Positions 49,668 through 59,878 are shown, counted from the stretch's first letter. The stretch is 64,000 nt of DNA from Streptomyces sp. NBC_00572 (GCF_026341815.1 NZ_JAPENX010000001.1:5828001-5892000); one strand, 5' to 3'. Program-made: numbers and translations. The notes: generated from the letters alone by a model not told the origin.

Positions 49668-50204
49668 TCAGGACAGGTTCCCGCGCAGCCTCGGCGCCTC
49701 GGTGGCCGCGTCGACCACCGCCGGCCCGCCCGCCGCTCCCGTAGGGACGCCCTCCGCACGGTCGGCCAACTCCCGTGCCCACGCCACGAGTCCGGCGGCA
49801 TCGATCCCGTACGCGGCGGCGGCAGCCACGCTCCCCGGCCCGCCCGCGAGCCGGTCGGCGCCACGGCGCAGCAGCCGCGCCCCGCCCGCCGTGTTGCCGC
49901 GGGCGGCGTGCGTCAGGCCCACGGCGAGCTGCGCGAGGCCCTGCCACAGGTCCCGCTCCGACTCCGGGCCGGACTTCCAGGCGTCCTCGAAGACTTCGTG
50001 CGCGTGGAAGGGCATCCCGGCGTCGAGCAGCCGCTGAGCCTCGCGCAGGGTCTCGTCGGGGCCGCGCACGACCCCCTCGGGCTGCCGGGGCACGCCCTCC
50101 GCCCCGTACGGCAGCGGCCGGCCGAGCCCGTCGCGGGGGCGCGCACTGCGGGCCCGCCCCTCCTCGTCACGGTCCCTGCCGCGGTCACTCGCTGTCCGGT
50201 TCAC
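49668..50204 (-). CDS. DUF309 domain-containing protein
   Basis: 178 residues from a GTG at 50204; the ATG at 50294 would add 30 non-conserved residues. Residues 20-45 include the conserved GRPLPYGAEGVPRQPEG, and the core is AQRLLDAGMPFHAHEVFEDAWKS with DLWQGLAQLAVGLTHAARGN, the DUF309 signature (a helical protein with HEVxE-type motif). Function unknown. Tail-to-tail with the DUF488 gene, 3 bp apart. Confidence 0.9.
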   Translation of the reverse strand: MNRTASDRGRDRDEEGRARSARPRDGLGRPLPYGAEGVPRQPEGVVRGPDETLREAQRLLDAGMPFHAHEVFEDAWKSGPESERDLWQGLAQLAVGLTHAARGNTAGGARLLRRGADRLAGGPGSVAAAAAYGIDAAGLVAWARELADRAEGVPTGAAGGPAVVDAATEAPRLRGNLS

Positions 50205-50327
50205 CCGTCCATTGTCGCCCCCGGGACGATCAGGACCGCTAGGCTCGTCGGTCCGGCGCACCCCGGGTCCGCGTGGGTCGCGCGGGCAGGTCATGACAGC
50301 AGCTCTTGTGGGGAGAGTGAGTCACCG

Positions 50328-53195
50328 GTGCCGTCGGAACCCGAACAGCCGCCGCGCGCACGGCCGTTGAAGACGGCTACCGCTCCATGGCGTACGGATC
50401 CCGCCAGCGGCCCATCGCGAGGGAACCTCCTCGAACGCGAACCGGAACTCGCCGCGGCCGCCCACGCCGTCGACAGCCTCGTGGCCGGGTCCGCGGCCGG
50501 ACCCGTCGAGAGAGGTGCCGCCGACGGATCCGCGCACGGCGGCGGCATCCTCGTCTACCGGGGAGAGCCGGGCATCGGCAAGACCGCGCTCCTCGCCGAG
50601 ATCGGCCGCTCCGCCCGGGACCGGTGCACCGTCCTGACCGCCCGAGGCGGCGAGACGCTCACCTCGGTCCCCTTCCACCTGACCCGCCAACTCCTCCAGC
50701 CCGCCCTCGACGGCCTCGGCGGCGCGGCGGTCCGTGACCTCCTCCACGACCACTTCGACCTCCTCGCCCCCGCGCTCGGGCTCGCACCGCCACCCCTGTC
50801 CCCGGCCGCGCCCGCCGACCCGCAGGGCGTACGGGACGGACTCGTCCGCCTCCTGGACGGCCTCGCCGAACTGCTGAGGGACCGGCCTCCGGTGCTGCTC
50901 GTCGACGACGCCCAGTGGGCCGACGCGGAATCCCTGGCCTGGCTCGACGCCTACACCCGGACCCGTCGGGACGGAGACCTCCCCGCCCTGATCGTCCTGG
51001 CCCACCGCCCGCTGCCGAACGAGCCGAGCCCTCCCGGCAGACGGAGCGAACCGGGTGACCGGCATGACCCGCGTGACCCGCGCGGGTCGGGTGACCCCCG
51101 GGACCCCGGAGTAGCCGCCACCCTCGCCTCGCTCCGCGACCGCGCCGTCCTGACCCTGGGCCTGCACGCCCTCACGGCCGACGCCACCGCCGTACTGGCC
51201 CGCGACGCGCTCGGCGGGCAGCCGGACGAACCGTTCTGCCACGAACTGTGGACGGTGACCTCGGGGAACCCGTACGAGACGGTCGAGCTGCTCGCCAAGG
51301 CCCGCGACCGGATGGTCGAACCCGTCGCAGGATCCGCCGCCCTCCTCCGCGACCTCGGCGCCGGAACGCGCGGCGGAGGCCTCGTCGCCCGCCTGGAGGC
51401 GCTCGGTGCCGGTCCGACCCGCCTCGCCTGGGCGATCGCCGTCCTCGGCGCGGACAGCACGCCGCAGCTCCTGGCGGCGCTCACGGGGATGACCCCGAAC
51501 GAGGTGGCCGACCACACCGACCGCCTCCGCCGGGCCAGAATCGTGACCGCGCCGCATCCCGGGGGCTCACCGGCCGGCACCGGACCCACCGGCCCCCTGG
51601 AGTTCGCGCACCCGCTCATCGCGACCGCCGTGTACGGATCGGTGTCCCCGGCCGTGCGGACCGCCCTGCACGGGCGCGCCGCCTGGGCGCTCACCGAGGC
51701 GGGCCACGGACCGGCCGCCGCCTCCCGGCACCTCCTCGAAGTGCACCCGGACGACGACGAGGACGTCGTGCGACGGCTGCGGGCCGCCGCCGTCGAGCAC
51801 CTCGCCGTCGGAGCCCCCGACGCGGCCCGCCGCTGCCTGGACCGGGCCCTCGCGGAGCCGCCGGGCCCCGAGACGTACGCCACCGTCCTGTACGAACTGG
51901 GCTGCGCGTCCCTGCTCACCGCGCCCGCAGCCACCGTCCGCCATCTGCGCTCCGCGCTCGACCTGCCCGGCCTCGACGACGCCCTCCGCATCGACGCCAC
52001 CTACCGGCTCGCCCAGGTCCTCGCCCACAGCAACCAGCTCCAGGAGGCCGCGAGGACCGTCGCGACCGAGGCCGCCCGGACCCCGCCCGGCACCGGCCGA
52101 CGGCGCCTCCAGGCCGCGCACTTCATGTACGAGGGGTTCCAGGCCGCCGAGGAGGACGGCCCCGGCCGCTCCCGCCGCCTCACCGAACTCACCGCGGACT
52201 TCACCGGCGCCGACAACTCCGAGCGGGCCCTGCTCGCCGTCCGCGCCTTCGACGCGATGCTCCGCGGCGAACCCGCCGCCGAGATCGTACGGCTCTGCGA
52301 CCGGGCCCTCGCCGACGGCACACCCGCCCGGGGGCTGGGCTGGACCGACACCACCTGGGGCTTCGAGATCCCGGCGCTCACCGGCATCGCGTACGCGTTC
52401 GCCGACCGTCCCGACCGGGCCGAGGCCCTCTTCGGCGAGGCGGTCCGGGCCTTCGAGATCTCCGGCTGGAGCGGCGCCCACCTGGCCTTCGCCCACACCC
52501 TCCTGGGTCTGGCGCACCGGAGGCGCGGAAACCTGCCCCGGGCGCAGCACCACCTGGAGGAAGGACTCCGCCTGGCCGACCGGGTCGGCACCGGGCTCCC
52601 CGTCCACTGGGACACGGCCTGCCTCCTCGTCGACACCCTGCTCGCCCGCGGCCGTACCGCCGAGGCCCGGAGCGTCGCCGACCGCTACCGCTTCGGCCCG
52701 CCCTGGCCGGGCGCGATCGTGCTGCCCGACGGCCCCAGCGTCCTGGGCCGGCTCCTGCTCGCCGAGGGCCGGCACGAGGAGGCGGTCGGCACGCTGGAAG
52801 CGGCGGCCGAGGCGCTGACCGTCCGCGGCCGCCACCACGGCGTCTGGGCCCCCTGGCCCTTCGACCTCGCCCGCGCCCTCGCCACGACGGACCCGGACCG
52901 CGCGGCCCGGATCGCCACCGAGGCCCACGCCCACGCCGAACGCCTCGGCACCCCCACCGCCCGAGGCGAAGCCCTCCGCTGCCTGTCCCTCTTCGCCACC
53001 CGGCCCGAGTCCCGCCGCCTCCTCACCCGAGCCGTCGCCCACCTGGCCGCATCCCCCTCCCGCTACGAGGAGTCCCGCGCCCGCCTGGACCTCGCCCACG
53101 CGACGGGCTCGGCCGCCACCCTCGCCGAGGCGAGGTCCCTGGCCGCCACCTGCGGCGCGGTGACAGCCCGTGCGTCAACCCACCCGCCGGAGTGA
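50328..53195 (+). CDS. LAL-like AAA ATPase without a LuxR DNA-binding domain
   Basis: 955 residues from a GTG at 50328, with GGGGAGAG about 10 bases upstream; no better start lies in frame. The ATPase module has Walker A YRGEPGIGKTALLAE (Lys near 84) and Walker B VLLVDDAQWADAES (about 187), and the long TPR-like C-terminal region runs to the end (including ESRRLLTRAVAHLAASPS and ATLAEARSLAATCGA). The position where LAL regulators normally continue into a LuxR helix-turn-helix is simply a stop after STHPPE. It is therefore a LAL-like protein lacking its DNA-binding domain: either a truncated regulator or a genuine NTPase signalling protein. It ends 53 bases before the tRNA-Pro gene. Confidence 0.85.
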   Translation: MPSEPEQPPRARPLKTATAPWRTDPASGPSRGNLLEREPELAAAAHAVDSLVAGSAAGPVERGAADGSAHGGGILVYRGEPGIGKTALLAEIGRSARDRCTVLTARGGETLTSVPFHLTRQLLQPALDGLGGAAVRDLLHDHFDLLAPALGLAPPPLSPAAPADPQGVRDGLVRLLDGLAELLRDRPPVLLVDDAQWADAESLAWLDAYTRTRRDGDLPALIVLAHRPLPNEPSPPGRRSEPGDRHDPRDPRGSGDPRDPGVAATLASLRDRAVLTLGLHALTADATAVLARDALGGQPDEPFCHELWTVTSGNPYETVELLAKARDRMVEPVAGSAALLRDLGAGTRGGGLVARLEALGAGPTRLAWAIAVLGADSTPQLLAALTGMTPNEVADHTDRLRRARIVTAPHPGGSPAGTGPTGPLEFAHPLIATAVYGSVSPAVRTALHGRAAWALTEAGHGPAAASRHLLEVHPDDDEDVVRRLRAAAVEHLAVGAPDAARRCLDRALAEPPGPETYATVLYELGCASLLTAPAATVRHLRSALDLPGLDDALRIDATYRLAQVLAHSNQLQEAARTVATEAARTPPGTGRRRLQAAHFMYEGFQAAEEDGPGRSRRLTELTADFTGADNSERALLAVRAFDAMLRGEPAAEIVRLCDRALADGTPARGLGWTDTTWGFEIPALTGIAYAFADRPDRAEALFGEAVRAFEISGWSGAHLAFAHTLLGLAHRRRGNLPRAQHHLEEGLRLADRVGTGLPVHWDTACLLVDTLLARGRTAEARSVADRYRFGPPWPGAIVLPDGPSVLGRLLLAEGRHEEAVGTLEAAAEALTVRGRHHGVWAPWPFDLARALATTDPDRAARIATEAHAHAERLGTPTARGEALRCLSLFATRPESRRLLTRAVAHLAASPSRYEESRARLDLAHATGSAATLAEARSLAATCGAVTARASTHPPE

Positions 53196-53248
53196 GGTAA
53201 TGTTTCCCCTGCACGACGACGCGGGGCAAGCCCCACGGAGACGCGCAT

Positions 53249-53342
<94 letters not shown>

Positions 53343-53346
<4 letters not shown>

Positions 53347-53374
53347 CCGTTTCAGAGCAATCTGAAACGGCCCC
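53343..53374 (+). terminator. Rho-independent terminator after tRNA-Pro
   Basis: A perfect 14-bp stem: GGGGCCGTTTCAGA (53343-53356), loop GCAA, TCTGAAACGGCCCC (53361-53374), followed by a T tract TTTTT at 53382-53386. The first four G lie within the 66-bp repeat, so the rest of the stem belongs to the inserted element. Confidence 0.85.
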
Positions 53375-53386
53375 TTGATCGTTTTT

Positions 53387-53405
53387 GGGGACCACTTGGG
53401 GACCA
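53387..53405 (+). repeat. GGGGACCA direct repeat pair, left copy
   Basis: GGGGACCACTTGGGGACCA at 53387-53405, just inside the left repeat. A near-identical GGGGACCAGTTGGGGACCA occurs inside the right repeat at 59763-59781, in the same orientation. Paired short repeats inside both junctions may be integrase arm-type binding sites. Confidence 0.45.
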
Positions 53406-54214
53406 GCGCACTGGACGGGGGAAGCGCCCCTTGGCTTGGTCAAGGTGCATTGCCGGCCTCCCGGGTGGCTCGGGTGCGTTCTCTGCCCACGTCGGCAGCG
53501 ACGTGGTGACGTGGTTCGTCACCACTGCCGGCGCGAACGCAACGGCATTCCGGTCCCGGAGACCCACGACCCAAACGCGCGCCTCTGCCCTGTACCCGTC
53601 TCCCTTGCCAAACGCGCTCGTGAACACACACATGCAGGCCCTTCACGGTTAAGCGCCACCGGTCACTGCCATGTGGGGCCGCGGGCCCGGTGAAGGAACA
53701 GCCTGTCCACCCTCGCTGCCGTGACGCGGGAACATTCCATCCGGGCCTTGCCGTGCGAGCGAACGTCGACGTTGTGGGGCCCGCACTGAGGATGGCTCCA
53801 CTCACCGATTGCACAGTGCCTGAAGCGATGGTCCTGACCGGGAAGTTGAGGTCATCCCTCCGGCCTCACATGCATGAGTCGATCGCCGCCCCTTGCGCTT
53901 CGTGATGCGCAAGAACCTTCTCTGCGTTCCGCGTCGGATGGGTTGATGCATCGCGAGGCCGACGGACGAGTCGCTCCTTGAGCTCTGCGGGGCGCCTGTC
54001 CTCCGCCTCCCGAATCTCAGTTGCATTCGCGACGATGTCAACTGTGCGCTGTATGTGTCTCTTTGGGTCGCAAGCGCGTGACCTGTGGCGGTCACCAGAC
54101 CGTCGACGCTTTGCGCCAAGGATCCAGGCAGGTTGCTGCAGCGCATTTCACCTCACCAAGACACCGTGGTAGGACTGCGTGGCTGACTGATCGTCATATG
54201 GGGGATTTCACATC
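53406..54214. other. Element interior without a clear intact gene
   Basis: About 800 bases with weaker coding bias than the surroundings and lower GC in parts. No intact gene is supported. One minus-strand frame without a start (see the next entry) reads like a relic. No integrase or excisionase could be found. Confidence 0.4.
53866..54147 (-). pseudogene. Start-less gene relic, possibly a helical DNA-binding protein
   Basis: A minus-strand open frame of 93 codons with no ATG, GTG or TTG in a usable position contains the ordered segment DPKRHIQRTVDIVANATEIR followed by EAEDRRPAELKERLVRRPRD. That helix-rich pattern resembles the leader of small actinobacterial proteins that continue into a helix-turn-helix, which is absent here. 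It is probably the remnant of an inactivated element gene. Confidence 0.3.
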
Positions 54215-56112
54215 ATGGCTGTCACGGTGCCGGACTGGGCGGACACGCTGCTGGATCTGGTGGGGGTGAACCGGCCCAACGTGGACGAGGACGCCTACCG
54301 GGAGATGGCGGACGCGCTGCGGGAGTTCGCGGACGACCTCGCCGACGACGGCCAGCTCGCCAACAACCACATGGAGCGCCTGCTGTCGTCGGGCCACGGC
54401 GAGGCCATGGACGCGCTGAACGAGCACTGGGGCAAGGTCAAGGGCAAGCATCTCAAGGACATGGTGTCCGCGGCCCGTACGATCGCGGGTGCGCTCGACA
54501 TGGCGGCGGGCGCGATCGAGGCCATGAAGTGGAAGGCGGTCGCGGAGCTCGGGATCCTGGCGGGTCAGACTGGTCTGGCCATGGCGCTGATCCCGGTGAC
54601 CGGTGGCCTGTCCGCGTTGCTGGGCGCCGGAGCGATCGCGTTCACGAAGAAGCAGCTGCTGAAGCTCATCACGGGGGGCCATGGAGGAGGCGGTCGGTCA
54701 CATCGTCTCGGTGATGACCGAGCCGGCGGTGGCGGCGCTGGAGAACATGGCCGCTGACCTGGTCGTCCAGGTCAGCATGGACGCCCTGGGCGTCCAGAAC
54801 GGTGTGAACCTCGACCAGACGAAACAGGCTGGCAAGGACGGCTTCAACGAGGGTGTGCAGGGCGCGAAGGAGGGCCTCAACCTCGCCTCCGCCGGAGGCA
54901 GCGGTGGCGGCGGCAAGGGCAAGGGCCTCCACAACGAGCACGACGAGCACGACAACGCCGGCACGAAGCTGAACGGCGTGAGCGCCGGGATCCACGGCAT
55001 ATCCGTCGACCACAAGAACAACGACGACGACTTGCGCGACCGCTTCGCCCGGCAGCGCAAGGGCGACCATGCCGACAGCAACGGCGGGTCTCAGCAGCGC
55101 AGAGACTCCGGTCCCGACGCCCACACCAGGCCCAATTCGGTCAGCGATGATGTTGCTCCCGCGGACGGACCTCGTCCTGCCTGGGGTGCTCCCGCTCACG
55201 CTGCGCCGAACCCACGTATCGAGCTACCGCTACGGTCAGTGGTTCGGGCCCAGTTGGGCGTCTACCCTCGACGAACGTATCGAGGTCGACGTGTTCGGCG
55301 GCGGAGCCATCTGGGCTCGTGAGGACGGCTCTCTGCTCATCTACCCGCGCCTGCCTCGCCCCGGCGGCGAGCAGGTCTTCCCTCTGGAGGGCTACCGGCT
55401 TCCCCTCGTCCATGGCGGCGTCGACGGTGACGCGACCACCTACGAGGTGCGCGACCCCCACGGGGGTCCGGTCCGGAGCTTCACCGGCAACCCCTACCGG
55501 TCCTCGACCGCCTACTGGCTGTCCGCGGTCGAGGACCGAAATGGCAACCGCGTCGACTTCGCGCGCCGCGCCGACGGCGCCCCGGCCGCCGTGACCCAGG
55601 ACATCGGTGCTGTACTCAGCGAACAGCCCGAGCCGCTTGTCGTCGGCTCACCCGAGTGCGTTCCCCAGCCCTGCGACCTCCACCCCGAGCAAATCGTCGA
55701 ACATGAATACCTCGGCCTGCTCCCCGAGGATCTGCAGGAAGCCATTGCGACGTGGGAGGAGGAGCGCCTCGAAGAGGACGAGCAGGAAGCGGAAGCGGAC
55801 TTCCCCACCGAGTACTCCAGCGACCTGTCCCTCGCCCCGGGCTGGAAGGTCGGCGGCTTCGCCACCTGGCACCTCACCGACCCGCGCACCGTCGACTGCA
55901 CCACGTGCGGCACTTCCATGCCCCCGCTCCTCACCGCCCACTACGTCGAGTGGGATCCCGCCTCGGAGAGCTGGGCTCCGCTGGAAGACCGCCGCCCCGA
56001 TCTGTACCGGCACGTCATCACCCCCACGGGCGTGTACCTGGGGCGCGGATACCTTCGTATCCACACCTGCCCCACAGACGCGTTCCACCCCCATCGACTG
56101 AGCTTCCAGTAG
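54215..56112 (+). pseudogene. Broken RHS polymorphic toxin gene fused to an immunity-type gene
   Basis: Three consecutive frames read as one protein. Part A (54215 to about 54680) is the WXG-like N-terminus (VPDWADTLLDLVGVNRPNVD; MADALREFADDLADD) with a membrane-like helix ALIPVTGGLSALLGAGAIAF. A run of six G at 54673-54678 (five would keep frame) shifts it to part B (from 54681, MEEAVGHIVSVMTEPAVAAL, LVVQVSMDALGVQNG, then a short acidic/His stretch). Near 55130-55150 a deletion shifts it to part C, the DUF6531 RHS domain (MLLPRTDLVLPGVLPLTLRR; SYRYGQWFGPSWASTLDERI). After about 55600 part C continues in frame into what looks like a different protein: VEHEYLGLLPEDLQEAI, LAPGWKVGGFATWHLTDP, CTTCGTSMPPLLTAHYVEWD and GRGYLRIHTCPTDAFHPHRL, resembling the immunity-type proteins that accompany RHS toxins. 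The RHS repeats and toxin domain are missing. Confidence 0.75.
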
Positions 56113-56528
56113 CAGTGGAGAGAGCCCTCCGGGATCTGGCCGGGCCACATCACGTCCCACAGCACCTCTCGGGCGTACACCGCCGGCAGCCTCCTGCAAC
56201 GACGCCCAGGTGTTCACGGATGCCGGGCGAGCCGCCAAGACGCTCCTGAACATTGCTTTGAGCGCTGTGCCCGGAGGGTGAACGTTCCGAGACCCGGGTG
56301 GACACGTGCGGCTTGCCGTACCGGGCGGCCCGGCAGCGTCACGGCCGAGGCTGGGCCGCCGCCAGGCGATCGCCAACCTCCGAGGGCGCACCTGCTGCTC
56401 GGCGCGTGGATGGCGGTCGACGATTTGGTCTGCTGGTGTTGCGCAGGGCGTAGCGAGGTGGTGACCCGCGGAAGCGGGTGGCTTAGAGACATGACGAGGG
56501 CGACGGCGGTCAGCAGAACAAGTGCACT
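56113..56528. other. Gap between the RHS remnant and the SpoIIE gene
   Basis: About 415 bases. One plus frame gives a possible tail (FTDAGRAAKTLLNIALSAVP then GG and stop at about 56280), another relic candidate. Nothing intact is supported. Confidence 0.3.
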
Positions 56529-59165
56529 CTAGGAGAGGGCGCTGCCCGTGGTGGGCAGGACCTGTTCGGCCCAGATGACCTTGCCTTCCGGTGTGTACCG
56601 GGTGCCCCAGTGCTCGCTGAGCTGGGCCACCAGGAACAGTCCGCGGCCTCCCTCGTCCGTGGTGGCGGCGTACCGCAGATGCGGGGCGGTACTGCTGCCG
56701 TCCCACACCTCGCAGGTCAGCGTGCGATCGCGCAACAGACGAACGCGAACTGGCGCGGCGGCGTACCTGATGGCATTGGTGATGAGCTCGCTGAGGATCA
56801 GTTCTGTGGTGAAGGCGAGTTCCTCCAGGCCCCACTCCTCGAGTTGCCCGGCCGCGAGGCCGCGCACGGCGCCGACCTCGCTCGGGTCGAACGGTACGTC
56901 CCACTCTGCGACCCGGCCGGGGCCCAGAGTCCGTGTCCGGGCGATGAGCAGCGCGATGTCGTCGGCCGGCCGGACCGGGAGCAGGGCGTCGAGCACGGCG
57001 CGGCGGCTGGCTTGCGGGTCTCGGTCGGGGTGGCTCAGCGCCGTGCGCAGCCTTTCCAAGCCCTCTGAAATGTCCCGGCTCCGCTCCTCGACCAGCCCGT
57101 CGGTGTACAGGACGAGCTGACTGCCTTCCGCCATGTGCAGTTCCATGCTCTCGAACGGCATGCCTCCCAGCCCCAGCGGGGGACCGGCCGGCAGTTCCGA
57201 GATCGTCGTCGTGCCGTCCGGGGCGACCACGAGCGGGGGCATGTGCCCTGCCCGCGCCATGGTGCAGTTCTGCGAGACCGGGTCGTAGACGGCGTACAGG
57301 CAGGTTGCGCCCAGGACACCGCCGTCCGAGGGTGTGCTGTCGCCTTCCTGGTCCATGCGCTGGACGAGGTTGTCGAGACGGGCGAGGAGTTCGTCGGGCG
57401 GCAGATCCAAGGAGGAGAAGTTGTGCACGGCCGTGCGCAGCCGCCCCATGGTGGCCGCGGCGTGCAGGCCGTGCCCGACGACGTCTCCGACGACGAGCCC
57501 GACGCGGCTGCCCGGCAGCGGGATCACGTCGAACCAGTCCCCGCCCACTCCGGACTGGGCGGGCTGGTAGAAGTGCGCGACGTCCACCGCGCTCTGCTCG
57601 GGCAGATCCCGCGGCAGCAGGCTGCGCTGGAGCGTCACGGCGAGATGGTGTTCGCGGGTGTAGCGGCGGGCGTTGTCCATGGTGACCGCGGCGCGGCCGA
57701 CAAGCTCCTCGGCCAGGGACAGGTCGTCCTCGTCGAACGGTTCCGGCTTCTGCGACCGCCAGAAGTTGACCACCCCGAGCACGACGCCCCTGGCCTTCAG
57801 CGGAGCCGCGATGAGCGAGTGGATCCCGTAGCCGACGATCGCCGATGCCCGCGGCGCGTCCTGGGCGTGCCAGCCCGGCGCGTCATGGAGATCGGGCACG
57901 AGTTCGGCTGTGCCCGCGCCGTATCCGCGGGCCTGCGGCGTGGACGGCAGGAATTCGATCAGGCTACCGAGCGGATACAGCGGGTGATCGGAGCGGATGC
58001 CGCTGACCGCCGTGCGCCGCATGTCGGCGCCCGGGCCGGGCTCGTCGCCCTTCAGGACCGGGTCGGCCAGGTCGACCGTGACGAAGTCCGCGAACTGGGG
58101 AACGGCGACGTCGGCCAGTTCCTTCGCGGTGCGGACCACGTCGAGGGTGGTGCCGATGTCACCCCCGGCGTCGTACAGCAGCTTGAGCCGCTTGCGGGCC
58201 GTCTCCGCCCGGCTGCTCAGGAGCTGCATCTCGGTGGAGTCGCGGATGGTGACCGCCGAGCCCTGCGGGCCCGTGGGCCGCTGATTGACCACGAGCAGCC
58301 GGTCCCCGGCCTCCAGTACCTCGTCGGTGGCCACCCGGCCGGACAGCAGCAGTTCCGCCATTCGGCGATCCATGCCTACCTTGTCGACGGGGCGTCCTTC
58401 GGCGTCGTCCGGCAGGCCGAGCAGCCGTCCGGCCTCGTCGTTCGCCAGGAGTAGTCGTCCTTCGCCGTCCGTGATCAGCACCCCTTCGCGGACGGAGTGG
58501 AGCACCGCGTCGTGGTGCTCGTACATGCGGGTCATCTCCTGCGTGCCGAGCCCGTGGGTCTGGCGGCGCAGTCTTCGGCTGATCAGCGCCGTGCCGACGG
58601 TGGCCAGAGTCAGACCGATGGCGAGGGCCAGGAGGATGACCGGAAGCTGGCGGTCGGCGATGCCGGTCACGCTCTCCACCGTCAGGCCTGCCGAGACCAG
58701 GGCGACAACCTCACCCTCGGGCGAGGTGACCGGGACGATCGCCTGGATCTCCTTGCCGAGCGGCCCCTCCACGCTCTCGGTGTGCACCTGGCCGGCGAGT
58801 GAGGGCTCGATCGTGCCGACGAACCGCTCGCCGATGCGGTCGGGCTGGGGGTGGCTGTAGCGGATGCCGTTCGTGTCCATCACCACGATGAAGTCCACGC
58901 CTGCGTCCTTGCGTGTCTCCTCGGCGAGGGGCTGCAGGATCGCGGACGGGTCCGGCGACCTCAGCGCTTCCTGCAGGCCCAGGGAGTTCGCGAAGGTCTG
59001 AGCCACGGAAACCGACCGGTTGCGCGCTTCGCGGTCGATGTCGTACCGCGACTGCAGCACCAGGGCCAGCAGGGCCCCGGCGGCGAGCAGCACCACGATC
59101 GCCACCTGAAGGACGAAGACCTGTCCGGCGACGCTTCCGAATCTTCTGCCTAGGTTCGACCGCAC
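56529..59165 (-). CDS. Membrane sensor SpoIIE-family protein phosphatase with HATPase domain
   Basis: 878 residues if translation starts at the GTG 59165 (RSNLGRRFGSVAGQVFVLQ, as relatives begin); an ATG at 59255 is an alternative, neither with a strong ribosome binding site. Transmembrane segments at about 16-38 and 170-192 flank an extracytoplasmic sensor (VDFIVVMDTNGIRYSHPQPD), a PAS domain (about 215-320), a GAF domain (about 345-510), a PP2C-type SpoIIE phosphatase (GVGGDWFDVIPLP, LVVGDVVGHGLHAAATMGRL, RAGHMPPLVV, about 530-745) and a C-terminal anti-sigma-like histidine-kinase ATPase (LILSELITNAIRYA, GGRGLFLVAQLSEHWG). It would dephosphorylate an anti-anti-sigma factor and might bind a sigma factor. 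It is intact inside the tRNA-flanked element. Confidence 0.9.
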   Translation of the reverse strand: MRSNLGRRFGSVAGQVFVLQVAIVVLLAAGALLALVLQSRYDIDREARNRSVSVAQTFANSLGLQEALRSPDPSAILQPLAEETRKDAGVDFIVVMDTNGIRYSHPQPDRIGERFVGTIEPSLAGQVHTESVEGPLGKEIQAIVPVTSPEGEVVALVSAGLTVESVTGIADRQLPVILLALAIGLTLATVGTALISRRLRRQTHGLGTQEMTRMYEHHDAVLHSVREGVLITDGEGRLLLANDEAGRLLGLPDDAEGRPVDKVGMDRRMAELLLSGRVATDEVLEAGDRLLVVNQRPTGPQGSAVTIRDSTEMQLLSSRAETARKRLKLLYDAGGDIGTTLDVVRTAKELADVAVPQFADFVTVDLADPVLKGDEPGPGADMRRTAVSGIRSDHPLYPLGSLIEFLPSTPQARGYGAGTAELVPDLHDAPGWHAQDAPRASAIVGYGIHSLIAAPLKARGVVLGVVNFWRSQKPEPFDEDDLSLAEELVGRAAVTMDNARRYTREHHLAVTLQRSLLPRDLPEQSAVDVAHFYQPAQSGVGGDWFDVIPLPGSRVGLVVGDVVGHGLHAAATMGRLRTAVHNFSSLDLPPDELLARLDNLVQRMDQEGDSTPSDGGVLGATCLYAVYDPVSQNCTMARAGHMPPLVVAPDGTTTISELPAGPPLGLGGMPFESMELHMAEGSQLVLYTDGLVEERSRDISEGLERLRTALSHPDRDPQASRRAVLDALLPVRPADDIALLIARTRTLGPGRVAEWDVPFDPSEVGAVRGLAAGQLEEWGLEELAFTTELILSELITNAIRYAAAPVRVRLLRDRTLTCEVWDGSSTAPHLRYAATTDEGGRGLFLVAQLSEHWGTRYTPEGKVIWAEQVLPTTGSALS

Positions 59166-59878
59166 CGGTACGCCGGGTACGAGAGACGAGACGGGCTCAC
59201 AACCCAGTTGTAACACCTCCCCGCGACCAGGGCTCCCGGCGTTCACGGTACGCATCTGGGCCACGACACGAGGATCCCACCGCTGCGGGTCAGAGGGATG
59301 GGTGTTGATCATGATCTGGGAGACGAGGGCGTCCAGGTCGAGGTGCTCGCTCTCCCGGCCGCGGGACAGTGCGTTCGGTCCAGCGCAGGAAGGCGGTGAC
59401 GTCCGACCTCCAGGCGCGGAGCGGGGCGGTGCATCCTCTTCCGCGGCGCCGGCAAGCGAGAGGTGGACACAGCCCGAGTCGTCGCGGCGGCCGGGGAGAC
59501 CGATAAGCCGTCCGCGTGGTTCGTTCCTCGACTCCAGCCGTGAGGACGGTGTGCGAGAGGGCCCACGCGAGGGATGCCGGCGAGCCGGTGTGACCGGCGA
59601 GACAGACGGTGCGCGGGGTCCTCGGCCGCCTGCGCTCCTCACCCATGTTCTAGCCTGCGGCAGGATGCTGTCCGCACGCCACCGCAACGGGTGATGGAAG
59701 CTCGCTCCTCGGCTGAGACGTCCTTCTCGCTGCCTTCCGATGGTGCAACAGCACTTCCTCCGTGGGGACCAGTTGGGGACCACACGGTGTGCGCGGTGGC
59801 GAAGGGCCTGGGTGTTCTCACACAACTCGCGCCCAGAATTGGTCCGTTATGTCACGACAATCCCCATGACCCCTACTC
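59166..59878. other. Region between the SpoIIE gene and the right repeat
   Basis: About 710 bases without a supported gene. The SpoIIE frame remains open to 59825 and gives readable but unassignable peptide (HLDLDALVSQIMINTHPSDP), so a longer start cannot be ruled out. The GGGGACCA pair lies at 59763-59781. No integrase is present. Confidence 0.4.
59763..59781 (+). repeat. GGGGACCA direct repeat pair, right copy
   Basis: GGGGACCAGTTGGGGACCA, one mismatch from the left copy at 53387-53405, 97 bases inside the right 66-bp repeat and in the same orientation. Confidence 0.45.

Noticed and set aside
53385..53693. Small plus-strand frames after tRNA-Pro
   Set aside because: No ribosome binding site, weak codon bias, no recognisable family.
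59281..59825. N-terminal extension of the SpoIIE protein up to 59825
   Set aside because: The frame is open but the extension lacks conserved features, and relatives begin near the first membrane helix.
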